This document shows positions 50,222 through 57,772 of a DNA stretch of 64,000 nt, piece after piece; the stretch's first letter is position 1; each line of letters opens with the position of its first letter. The stretch lies in the NCBI RefSeq assembly GCF_020447315.1, contig NZ_JAJADQ010000003.1, positions 372,001 to 436,000 of the forward strand. The letters run 5' to 3'. The translations under genes were made by a program, and so were the position numbers. The notes under the pieces are model-generated. The model did no database searches and was not told where the DNA came from. It saw only the letters and a program-made list of their open reading frames with translations. This DNA is from Hymenobacter nitidus. GTDB taxonomy: Bacteria; Bacteroidota; Bacteroidia; Cytophagales; Hymenobacteraceae.

Positions 50222-50686
50222 ATGTACAACGCCGTACTCACTCTGCACTCCTGGAGCCGCTGGCTGGTTCTGATTTTTGGCCTGATTGCCATTTTCCGCG
50301 CCTTGGGCGGCTGGCAGGGCCGCAAGGCCTACGTAGGGGCCGACAACGGCATGGGCGCCGCTTTTGTGGGCTCCATGCACCTGCAGCTGCTGCTGGGTCT
50401 GATTCTGTATTTCGGCCTGAGCCCCTTTGGCCTGAAGGCCTTCGAAACGGCGGGCAGCGCCGTCATGAAAGACCCAATTGGCCGTTTCTGGGGCGTCGAG
50501 CACATTGCCACCATGATTCTGGCCGTCATTGCTGCGCAGGTGGGCCGCAGCCTGTCGAAGAAAGCTACCGACCCGGTACTCAAGCACAAGCGCGCCTTCG
50601 TGTGGTTCACCATTGCCCTGCTGCTGGTGCTGCTCATGATTCCGTGGGGCATCTGGAACCCGGCCCGCCCCCTGTTCCGCTTCTAG
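50222..50686 (+). CDS. Four-helix membrane protein, cytochrome-b-like (tentative)
   Basis: 154 residues with four hydrophobic segments. Histidines occur near helix ends: LTLHSWSRWLVLIFGL (H9), VGSMHLQLLLGLILY, GVEHIATMILAV. The pairwise placement is like small haem-b membrane proteins, and homologues in Bacteroidota are sometimes named cytochrome B, but no haem site is proven. The C-terminus is short and basic. No neighbour suggests a partner. Confidence 0.7.
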   Translation: MYNAVLTLHSWSRWLVLIFGLIAIFRALGGWQGRKAYVGADNGMGAAFVGSMHLQLLLGLILYFGLSPFGLKAFETAGSAVMKDPIGRFWGVEHIATMILAVIAAQVGRSLSKKATDPVLKHKRAFVWFTIALLLVLLMIPWGIWNPARPLFRF

Positions 50687-50704
50687 TACAGCGAATTGGC
50701 GCAA

Positions 50705-50965
50705 CTAATTTGCTAGTATTTCAACGGCTTCCGAATTTATCCGGGAGCCGTTGACGTTTAACGTCTTGATTGCTAGCTCCGGCGTCTTTTCTGGGAAAGA
50801 AGTAGTTCGCCTCAATTCTTCTTGCAATCTTGCGTAGTATAGGTGCTCGTTTTGCACTCTGCCCACTTCTTTATTTTGCCGCTTTTCTTTATCTATTTGT
50901 CTTGTGCAAAAACCAGCTTCTAACTCCCGGTTCTCGCGGGATGAGTTTTGCAACTTAATCGACAA
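50705..50965 (-). CDS. Possible small protein (86 residues), weak
   Basis: The frame has normal-looking composition (QNEHLYYARLQEELRRTT, NGSRINSEAVEILAN) but no family, no clear start signal and no terminator of its own. It overlaps the plus-strand frame at 50904-51080. It may be the tail of a decayed gene. Low confidence. Confidence 0.28.
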   Translation of the reverse strand: MSIKLQNSSRENRELEAGFCTRQIDKEKRQNKEVGRVQNEHLYYARLQEELRRTTSFPEKTPELAIKTLNVNGSRINSEAVEILAN

Positions 50966-51080
50966 TCATCTGCAGCAGCTCGAATCGAGCCAGGATGCCA
51001 CGCGCAAGTATGCCGCCCTGCTGGCTGCCGTACGCAGTAGCTTCGAAGCCTATCAGAAGCAGCGCCTGCGCAAAGCCTGA
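50904..51080 (+). CDS. Possible small helical protein (58 residues)
   Basis: From GTG 50904 the frame encodes a helical protein (FCNLIDNHLQQLESSQDA, YAALLAAVRSSFEAYQKQ) and stops 23 bases before a strong plus-strand terminator. The frame is open a further 66 bases upstream but without a start codon. The latter two thirds are GC-rich and codon use is normal for this genome. Either a short real gene or the 3' end of a truncated one. No family recognised. Confidence 0.42.
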   Translation: MQKPASNSRFSRDEFCNLIDNHLQQLESSQDATRKYAALLAAVRSSFEAYQKQRLRKA

Positions 51081-51102
51081 GTCATCCCCTTGCCCAACAC
51101 AC

Positions 51103-51144
51103 AGTAGCGGCCAGTCCTATCCAGGGCTGGCCGCTACTTTTTTA
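51103..51144 (+). terminator. Intrinsic terminator
   Basis: GTAGCGGCCAG (51104-51114) and CTGGCCGCTAC (51127-51137) pair perfectly and are followed by six T on the plus strand. Confidence 0.9.
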
Positions 51145-51227
51145 ATCAGCAGGCAAACAGTATTTCCGAACCGCTAGAGGCGCCGGAGCACAACTGCTAC
51201 TACTCTATCCAGGTTCGGCGGGGCGGC

Positions 51228-51989
51228 CTACAGCGAGTAGCCGCCCGAGGCTTCCAGGCGCTGGGCATTCACCCAGCGGGCCGCGTCGGAACACAGAAAC
51301 GCCACTACCCCGCCAATATCGTCGGGCTCGCCGATGCGGCCCAGGGCCGTACTGGCCGACATGTATTCTTCCAGCTGCGGAAAGGCGGCGCGGGCCGCGG
51401 CCGTAAAATCGGTTTTGATGATGCCCGGCGCCACCACGTTGGCCCGAATGCCGCGGCCGCCCAGTTCTTTGGCCATGTACTTGGTCAGGGTTTCGACGGC
51501 GCCCTTCATGGCGGCGTAGGCCGCGTAGCCGGGCGTGGTGAAGCGGGCCAGCCCGGTGGAGAAGTTCACGATGCCGCCGCCGTCGGCCAGCAGGGGCAGC
51601 AGCTTCTGGGTCAGAAAGTAGACGCCCTTGAAATGCACGTTCAGCAGATTGTCGAAGTCCTCCTCGGTGGTTTCGGCAAAGGGCGAGCGGGCATCAATAC
51701 CGGCGTTGTTGATCAGAAAATCGAAGGAGGTGCGCTGCCAGTGCTGCTCCAGCTGCTGGGTTACGGCCAGCACAAAGGCCGGAAAGGTGGCCGTCTGGCT
51801 GGTATCCAGCGGCAGGGCCACGGCTTTGCGGCCGAGGGCTTCTATCTGCGCTACTGTGTCCTGGGCTTCGGCCTGCTGGCTGCGGTAGGTCAGAATCAGG
51901 TCGTGGCCGGCCTGGGCCAGGTGCAGGGCGCTGTTGCGGCCCAGGCCGCGGCTGCCGCCCGTTACGAGGGCTATTTTGGTGGTGCTCAT
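51228..51989 (-). CDS. SDR family oxidoreductase
   Basis: 253 residues from the ATG at 51989. Rossmann start ALVTGGSRGLGRNSA (TGxxxGxG), NAG motif NNAGIDARSP, catalytic Ser in NFSTGLA, and YAAYAAMKGAVE with the YxxxK pair (Y, K). NADP(H) preference is suggested by the Arg after the Gly-rich loop (TYRSQQ). It lies 76 bases downstream of an AraC-type gene on the same strand but has its own CACCTTTG box, so it may be controlled by that regulator. Substrate unknown. Confidence 0.92.
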   Translation of the reverse strand: MSTTKIALVTGGSRGLGRNSALHLAQAGHDLILTYRSQQAEAQDTVAQIEALGRKAVALPLDTSQTATFPAFVLAVTQQLEQHWQRTSFDFLINNAGIDARSPFAETTEEDFDNLLNVHFKGVYFLTQKLLPLLADGGGIVNFSTGLARFTTPGYAAYAAMKGAVETLTKYMAKELGGRGIRANVVAPGIIKTDFTAAARAAFPQLEEYMSASTALGRIGEPDDIGGVVAFLCSDAARWVNAQRLEASGGYSL

Positions 51990-52065
51990 CGTGTTGGTAG
52001 TTGTGGTGAACGAACAACACAAAGGTGGGGCTGCGGCCTGGGCTCGGTATGGTGAGAGCTTCAGT

Positions 52066-52482
52066 TTAAATGGTGACAGTTTCCGATTCGGCCCGCCGCG
52101 CCGCCCACACCTGCTCGCGGTAGTGCTTGGGCGTGCTGCCCTCGAAGCGCTTGAAGAACTTGGTGAAGTTCGACGGGTCGTAAGTCAGGCTCCCGGCAAT
52201 GTCGGCCACTGATCGGGTGGAGTCGCGCAGCAGCAGCCGGGCCAGATCCATGATGCGGGCCTCGAAAAAGTAGCAGGGCGAGTGGCCGGTAGCAAGCTTG
52301 ATGGTGTTGCTCAGGTGCGTAGGATGAATGCAGAGCTGGGCGGCAAAGTCCCGGATTTCGAGCATTTCGGTAACCCGTCCCGCGGCAATGTCGGCCAGGT
52401 GGGCGTCAATCAGGCGCAGGAAGTCGGCCGTTATTTCGTGCTGCCGGGCCAGCAGCTTCTTGGGAATGGGTGTGGTGGGCAT
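52066..52482 (-). CDS. AraC-type transcriptional regulator, HTH-only form
   Basis: 138 residues, so the usual N-terminal sensor domain is absent. The double HTH is clear: FAAQLCIHPTHLSNTIKLATG and SVADIAGSLTYDPSNFTKFFK (in parts: TYDPSNFTKFFKRF), with the family end STPKHYREQVW. It is predicted to bind DNA near its own gene or the adjacent SDR gene. It starts 12 bases after a 154-residue hypothetical gene on the same strand. Confidence 0.88.
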   Translation of the reverse strand: MPTTPIPKKLLARQHEITADFLRLIDAHLADIAAGRVTEMLEIRDFAAQLCIHPTHLSNTIKLATGHSPCYFFEARIMDLARLLLRDSTRSVADIAGSLTYDPSNFTKFFKRFEGSTPKHYREQVWAARRAESETVTI

Positions 52483-52494
52483 AAAGCAGAAAAA

Positions 52495-52959
52495 TTAACC
52501 GTCGATGCAAAGCTGACGAGGAGTAACTCCTTGCAGCATGATGGTAAACGTATGATTCTTATCGTGTACCGTTTCAAACGCCAGCTCCCATTCCATGCTC
52601 TCCACCTCGGATGTAATGGTAGGAATAGAAATATGGACTGGCCAGAATTCAGCTATAAAATCCCGAATTCCCGCTGGACGCAGCCAGTGCCGGGCTTCGT
52701 TCTCAATCAATTGCTGCACGGCTGGCACAAGTTCGGTATAACGGGCCTCGACCTGCTCGTAAAAAGCGTACTGTGCAGCGCCAGGGCCGGGCAGCTCCCC
52801 ATCTACGGCCAGGTCCAGTAGGTGGCCGGTAGGGCGAAACAGCCGCCTCCCTTCAAAATAGCTGTGCCCTGGTTGTTTGCATTCTACAAACAACAAGCTG
52901 CCAAAGAAGTCGTCTTCCACCCAAGTTGGCTTACCAAACAGAAAATTCCAAAGGCCCAT
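52495..52959 (-). CDS. Hypothetical protein upstream of the AraC gene
   Basis: 154 residues, soluble, start MGLWNFLFGKPTWVEDDFFG. The pattern MGLxxFLFGK, WELAFE and a C-terminal Asp is like small DUF2262/immunity-type proteins, but this is only a resemblance. It overlaps head to head with the open frame before the amidase gene, whose real start is further on (53080). It ends 12 bases before the AraC gene, so they are probably co-transcribed. Confidence 0.62.
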   Translation of the reverse strand: MGLWNFLFGKPTWVEDDFFGSLLFVECKQPGHSYFEGRRLFRPTGHLLDLAVDGELPGPGAAQYAFYEQVEARYTELVPAVQQLIENEARHWLRPAGIRDFIAEFWPVHISIPTITSEVESMEWELAFETVHDKNHTFTIMLQGVTPRQLCIDG

Positions 52960-53079
52960 TTTGTGTCTATCTGCTTTCGGCCGGCAAGCTACCGGATTGC
53001 GGGAATTTGCCCACCGCTGCCCGCCCGCCTATATTATATTCCCTATTCTAAAGATTTAACCCCTCTTTTGCAGTATCGT

Positions 53080-54249
53080 ATGGCAAGAGCCGGCTGCATC
53101 CCGTATGCAGGGCTTTTCCCGTATGTTTACCCGCAGCATAAGCGGTGGCCGGCCCTGGCTTACCTACTGCGCTGCCAGTTCCCCGTGCCTTTGCGAATCG
53201 CTACCCTTTTTCTGCTGTGCTGCCTGCTCTCCGCGCAGGCCTTTGCCCAAGCTGCCTACCGGCGCGTGAAAGCCCGCAACGGCGACGGGGTCGAAACGTT
53301 GCTGCTGCGCCACGGCCTGAGTCCGGGCCGGTACGGGGCCGCCTTCCGGCAGCTCAACAAGAAAAACCTGACCCGCCGCAACGGCCTGATTACCGGCCGC
53401 ACCTACCTGCTGCCCCGGCCCGTGGCCGCCCGAAAAGCTCCGACCCGCGCCCGTACGGCCCGCACCGCCACCGCGGCCACCGCGGCCCCGGAAGTACTCG
53501 GGAAGAACCCTATCAGCAAAGCCGTATTGTTTGGGCCGCGCTACGGGGCGCCGGCCGCCCGCTACGGCACGCTGCGGGGCGCGGTGTACTACCTTTCCTC
53601 GGGCCACGGCGGCCCCGACCCAGGCGCCATCGGCAAGTACGGCTCCTTTCAGCTGGCCGAGGATGAGTACGCCTACGACGTGACCGTGCGCCTGGCCCGG
53701 GTGCTGCTGGAGCACGGCGCCACCGTGTACGTGATGGTGCAGGACCCCAACGACGGTATCCGCGACGCCAACGTGCTGCCCATGGACTACGACGAGGTGC
53801 AGCACCCCAACAAGCGTATTCCGCTGAGCCAGGTGCAGCGCCTGCGCCAGCGTATTGCGGAAGTGAACCGCCTGCACGGCCGCCACAAAGGTGCTTACCA
53901 GCGCCTGCTGGCCCTGCACGTAGACAGCCGCAGCGAGGGTCAGAACATCGACGTATTCTTCTACCACCACGCCAACAGCCCCACCGGCGAGCGGCTGGCC
54001 CGTAGCATTCACCAGGTGTTCACGACCCGCTACAAGCGCGCTCAGCCCAACCGCCCCTACTCGGGCAACGTGTCGGAGCGCAGCAATCTGTACGAGGTAC
54101 GCAACAGCCACGCCCCGGCCGTATTCATGGAGCTGGGCAACATCCGCAACCAGAAAGACCAGCGCCGCTTCGTGGTACCCGACAACCGCCAAGCCCTGGC
54201 CAACTGGATCTGCGAGGGGCTGATTGCCGACTATAGGAGCAAAAAGTAG
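53080..54249 (+). CDS. Secreted N-acetylmuramoyl-L-alanine amidase (Amidase_3) with LysM-like N-terminal part
   Basis: 389 residues from the ATG at 53080. A long leader with hydrophobic core LRIATLFLLCCLLSAQAFAQ is followed by a LysM-like stretch (VKARNGDGVETLLLRHGL), a basic linker, and the amidase domain: SSGHGGPDPGAIG (first zinc His), EDEYAYDV (Glu), LALHVDSRSEGQ (His) and AVFMELGNIRN (catalytic Glu). It cleaves the bond between muramic acid and the stem peptide during cell separation or growth. The next gene follows after 39 bases. Confidence 0.9.
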   Translation: MARAGCIPYAGLFPYVYPQHKRWPALAYLLRCQFPVPLRIATLFLLCCLLSAQAFAQAAYRRVKARNGDGVETLLLRHGLSPGRYGAAFRQLNKKNLTRRNGLITGRTYLLPRPVAARKAPTRARTARTATAATAAPEVLGKNPISKAVLFGPRYGAPAARYGTLRGAVYYLSSGHGGPDPGAIGKYGSFQLAEDEYAYDVTVRLARVLLEHGATVYVMVQDPNDGIRDANVLPMDYDEVQHPNKRIPLSQVQRLRQRIAEVNRLHGRHKGAYQRLLALHVDSRSEGQNIDVFFYHHANSPTGERLARSIHQVFTTRYKRAQPNRPYSGNVSERSNLYEVRNSHAPAVFMELGNIRNQKDQRRFVVPDNRQALANWICEGLIADYRSKK

Positions 54250-54288
54250 GTATAGCCCGCCTTACTCTCATCCTCTACCCCGCTGCTC

Positions 54289-55026
54289 ATGCGCGCTTAT
54301 ATCAATCAGGATGCCGCCGGCGAGTGGGCCAGTACGAATTGCTTTGCCGCCGCCGATGGTTTCCGGCAAATGGGCTGGGAAATCGTGCCCTTTCACCGTT
54401 TCCGGGAGCTGCCCAACAAGGAGCCCGAGGATATCGTCGTCAGCCACATCGACCACGTAGAGGGCGCACTCCGGGCCCTGGGCTGCCCCGTGCCGCCCGC
54501 CTTGGATTATCCGGCCGAGCTGGCCCCGTTTCTGGGGCGCCGCCTGTGGCAGTCCACCATCAACGAAGTGGCTGCCGACCCTACGCAGTGGCCCGTGTTT
54601 GTGAAGCCCCGGCTGGCCCGCAAGAAGTTTACCGGCGTACTCGTGCGCCACTTCCGCGACCTGGCCGGCTGCGGCGACCAGGCTGAAAATACGCCCGTGT
54701 GGTGCGCCGAGCCGGTACAGTTCGTGGCCGAGTGGCGCTGCTTCGTGCGCTACGGCGAGGTGTTGGCCGCCCAGCCCTACCGGGGCGACTGGCGTGCCCA
54801 TTTCGACCCGCGCGTGGTGGAAGCCGCCGTGGCTGCCTTTGCCCCCGCCGCGCCCCGCGCCTACGCTCTGGATATTGGCCTTACTACCGCTGGGGCCACA
54901 TTGGTTATTGAAATCAATGAGGGCTACTCGGTGGGCAGCTACGGCCTGCCGCCGCTGCGCTACGCTAAGTTTCTGATTGCCCGCTGGGCCGAGCTGACGG
55001 GTATTGAGGACGCCTGCAATTTCTAG
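54289..55026 (+). CDS. ATP-grasp domain protein (DUF4343-like)
   Basis: 245 residues. The ATP-grasp fold is suggested by VFVKPRLARKKFTGVLVR (Lys-containing strand), WCAEPVQFVAEWRCFVRYG and the metal-binding end ATLVIEINEGYSVGSYG with E and N. DUF4343-type proteins are predicted ATP-dependent carboxylate-amine ligases of unknown substrate. It follows the amidase by 39 bases on the same strand; co-transcription is likely but a shared role is not established. Confidence 0.8.
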   Translation: MRAYINQDAAGEWASTNCFAAADGFRQMGWEIVPFHRFRELPNKEPEDIVVSHIDHVEGALRALGCPVPPALDYPAELAPFLGRRLWQSTINEVAADPTQWPVFVKPRLARKKFTGVLVRHFRDLAGCGDQAENTPVWCAEPVQFVAEWRCFVRYGEVLAAQPYRGDWRAHFDPRVVEAAVAAFAPAAPRAYALDIGLTTAGATLVIEINEGYSVGSYGLPPLRYAKFLIARWAELTGIEDACNF

Positions 55027-55071
55027 CGTTGTAGAGGCACTAATACGCTTCCCTACCTTGGGCAGGCCGCT

Positions 55072-55625
55072 TTAGGGCCAGATGATGTAGCTTCTTACCG
55101 GCGAGTTGACGGTACCGGTCCAGGCCTTTGCCTCGGTGGCCTGCTTGCTGCTTTCGATGGAGTAAATTGCCCGCACCCGGCAGCTCACTCCGTGGTCATA
55201 ACTTTCCTTACTACGCGGTGAATTTTGCCATACGTCACCCTCTTTAGGATCTGTATTGAAGGTTACATTGAAGACGTAGAAGCCGTGGGGCGCAATGGTA
55301 ACCGTGGAGGGAAAGTTCTTATCCCAGATTAGTTTTGCTCTTACCGACCGTGTTTTCTGGCCATTAGGATATATTATTTCGAATGACAGGGCAGAATGCC
55401 CCCACATGTTCCATTCCTCGAACAGATTAACTGGCTGCTCAGAAGTATTGGTGAGCAGGACGTGAAAGCAGCCGGTATGGCTAAAGCTGATAACAGGGCT
55501 CACAGAGTAGTTGGTTGAATACGTAGTCGGGATAATTGTGAGCGTGAGGCAGGGCTTGGTCTGGGCAAGCGCCTCGGGGCTACCATCAGCAGCAGGAGTA
55601 CAAGAAGGAGAGTAAGTTTTTGCAT
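55072..55625 (-). pseudogene. Secreted beta-sandwich-like protein with one-base frameshift in signal peptide
   Basis: As given, the frame has no sensible start: it enters from a non-protein-like leader and reads EALAQTKPCLTLTIIP. In the neighbouring frame an ATG at 55625 gives a good signal peptide core (MQKLTLLLVLLLLMVAP). One extra C in the four-base run at 55576-55579 (G on plus) joins the two frames and yields APEALAQ, a normal cleavage site. The mature part is beta-rich (FYVFNVTFNTDP) and has no recognised family. Either a real decayed start or a sequencing error. Confidence 0.6.
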
Positions 55626-55737
55626 ACGGGCCGGCAGAAGTCAAAAAAGCAGGTAGCTACTCCTCTTACACCTGCCAAGGTACGACGCAGTTGATACCAC
55701 GCGGCAGCTCAGCCGTATCCTACTTCCTCAGAAAAGC

Positions 55738-55745
55738 TACCTTCG
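55738..55745 (+). promoter_or_regulatory. -7-like box for the cystathionine gamma-synthase-type gene
   Basis: TACCTTCG has one mismatch to TAnnTTTG, 36 bases before the ATG at 55782. Confidence 0.45.
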
Positions 55746-55781
55746 CAAAACCCAATCTTCCCTCCCACCCAACAATTTCCC

Positions 55782-57092
55782 ATGACTAACCCCCATGACC
55801 ACGCCCACATCGGCGGCCAGCAGCTGCGCCCCGAAAGTCTGATGATGAGCTACGGCTACACGCCCGCCTGGAGCGAGGGCGCCATCAAGCCGCCAATTTT
55901 CCAGACCTCCACTTTCGTGTTTAAGAACGCCGAGGAAGGCAAGGCTTTCTTCGAGCTGGCCTACGGTTTGCGCCAGGCCAATCCCGACGAGGAAATGGGC
56001 CTGATTTACTCCCGCCTCAACAATCCCAGCCTCGAAATCCTGGAGCATCGCCTCACCCTCTGGGATGGAGCCGAAGAAGCTGCCTCCTTCGCCTCCGGCA
56101 TGGCCGCCATCAGCACCACCCTGCTGGCCCTGCTGCAGCCCGGCGACGTGGTGCTGCACTCCGAGCCCGTGTACGGTGGCTCCGACTTCTTCCTCAAGAA
56201 CGTGCTGCGCAAGTTCGGCATCGAGGCCCAGGGCTTTCTGCCCACCGCCACGCCCGAGCAGCTCGAAGCCCAGGCCGCGGCCATTGCCCCCGGCCGCCTG
56301 GCCATGATTTTCGTAGAAACGCCCGCCAACCCCACCAACCACCTCGTAGACCTGGAAGCCTGCGCCGCCCTGGCCCGCCAGTACGGCTCGGCCGACAAGC
56401 CCGTGCGCCTCGTGGTCGACAATACCTTCCTGGGCCCCGTATTTCAGCACCCCCTGAAGCACGGCGCCGACGTGGTGCTGTACTCGGCCACTAAGTTTCT
56501 GGGCGGCCACTCCGATTTGATTGCCGGCGCGGCCCTGGCCAGCAAGCCGCTGATGAAGGAAATTAAGGCCATGCGTACCTTCATGGGCACCATGTGCGAC
56601 CCAAATACCGGCTGGATGCTGATGCGCAGCCTCGAAACCCTGAAGCTGCGCATGGAGCGCGCCGCCACCTCGGCTCAGGTCATTGCCGACTGGCTACGGC
56701 AGCATCCGCTGGTGGCCCGCACCTACTACCTCACTCACCTGGAGCACTGCCCCGTGCAGCAGGATATCTATCAGCGCCATTGCCTCTCGCCGGGCTCCAT
56801 GATTTCGTTTGATATAAAAGGTGGTGAGGCCGAAGCATTCCGCTTCCTCAATGCCCTGAAGCTCATCAAGCTGGCCGTGAGTCTGGGCGGCACCGAAAGC
56901 CTGGCCGAGCACCCGGCCACCATGACTCACTCCGACATCACGCCCGCCGACCAGCTCGAAATGGGCATTACGTCGCAGATGATTCGCCTCAGCATCGGGG
57001 TGGAAGACCCGCAGGATCTGATGCTGGACCTGAGCCAGGCGTTTGAGGCCGTGGGCATGCCCAAAGAAGTGCGCGTGGCGGAGCTGGCGTAG
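55782..57092 (+). CDS. Cystathionine gamma-synthase family PLP enzyme
   Basis: 436 residues. Family blocks: GLIYSRLNNPSLEILEHRL in parts (YSRLNNPSLE), SGMAAISTTLLAL, EPVYGGSDFF, VVDNTFLGPVFQHPL and the PLP-lysine motif YSATKFLGGHSD. It is a fold-type I enzyme of the Cys/Met metabolism group; synthase, lyase or methionine gamma-lyase activity cannot be told by eye. The N-terminus has a 20-residue extension with His (HDHAHIGG). A -7-like box lies 36 bases upstream. Confidence 0.93.
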   Translation: MTNPHDHAHIGGQQLRPESLMMSYGYTPAWSEGAIKPPIFQTSTFVFKNAEEGKAFFELAYGLRQANPDEEMGLIYSRLNNPSLEILEHRLTLWDGAEEAASFASGMAAISTTLLALLQPGDVVLHSEPVYGGSDFFLKNVLRKFGIEAQGFLPTATPEQLEAQAAAIAPGRLAMIFVETPANPTNHLVDLEACAALARQYGSADKPVRLVVDNTFLGPVFQHPLKHGADVVLYSATKFLGGHSDLIAGAALASKPLMKEIKAMRTFMGTMCDPNTGWMLMRSLETLKLRMERAATSAQVIADWLRQHPLVARTYYLTHLEHCPVQQDIYQRHCLSPGSMISFDIKGGEAEAFRFLNALKLIKLAVSLGGTESLAEHPATMTHSDITPADQLEMGITSQMIRLSIGVEDPQDLMLDLSQAFEAVGMPKEVRVAELA

Positions 57093-57168
57093 TTGAGGGA
57101 GCTCGGTGTAGGTATGCCGGATATCTTCTAGTATACTTAAGCACACTTAACCTTCTTCATTACGTTAT

Positions 57169-57549
57169 ATGGGCTTTTTTTCCGCATTGGTGGGCAACGC
57201 TGGTGTTGCTCAGGCTTCTGAGTTAAATACCGAGTACGGCATTCTTCTGGCAGATGGCGAGGCCATCGAAATAGGCTTCAAACTCGTCCGGGACGTATTC
57301 ATTTTCACCAACAAGCGCCTTATTCTGGTTGACAAGCAAGGGCTGACCGGTAAGAAGATAGACTACCTGTCCATTGCCTATAAAAGCATTTCGCGCTTCG
57401 GGATTGAAACTGCTGGTCATCTGGATTTGGACGCGGAGCTGAAGATCTGGGTATCCGGGGAGGTGCAGCCCAGCGTGATGCGCAAATTCAACAAGCAGGT
57501 CAACATCTATGATTTGCAGAAAGTGCTGGCTCAACACGTTCTGGGCTAG
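57169..57549 (+). CDS. Bacterial PH domain protein
   Basis: 126 residues. The bPH_1 pattern is present: DGEAIEIGFKLVRDVFIFTNKRLILVD in parts (IGFKLVRDVFIFTNKRL), KKIDYLSIAYKSISRFGIET and a C-terminal helix. It is a single small domain without membrane segments and is thought to act in stress or membrane-associated processes; function unknown. It is followed by a perfect terminator. Confidence 0.88.
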   Translation: MGFFSALVGNAGVAQASELNTEYGILLADGEAIEIGFKLVRDVFIFTNKRLILVDKQGLTGKKIDYLSIAYKSISRFGIETAGHLDLDAELKIWVSGEVQPSVMRKFNKQVNIYDLQKVLAQHVLG

Positions 57550-57572
57550 AGCTTAGCGCTTGTCCGCACCAT

Positions 57573-57614
57573 ACCAAAAAGCCCGCCGCTGAGTTCAGCG
57601 GCGGGCTTTTTGGT
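57573..57614. terminator. Perfect 20-base-pair intrinsic terminator
   Basis: Arms 57573-57592 and 57595-57614 are perfect inverted copies containing AAAAAGCCCGCCGCTGA, with a 2-base gap and T-tracts on both strands. Confidence 0.92.
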
Positions 57615-57772
57615 GACTACCCCAGCCCCATTGCCCGCAAGCAGCAGCAGGCCCGCATACCGTGTAAAGGCCAATTAGCAGCTATTAATATACAAACATT
57701 CATATACTATATACCTCGACAGGATTCCTGCGTATGTGGCTCTATCCCTTAACCCTTTCATGCCCAAACCCT

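Larger units (their letters stand above)
50687..51227. other. 540-base gap with two weak overlapping small frames and a terminator
   Basis: It holds a minus-strand open frame (50705-50965, 86 residues) and a plus-strand frame (50904-51080) that overlap head to head, then a plus-strand terminator at 51103-51144. The left part (50700-50900) is A+T-richer than the flanks. Neither frame has a recognised family. The terminator favours the plus-strand frame being transcribed. Confidence 0.5.
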
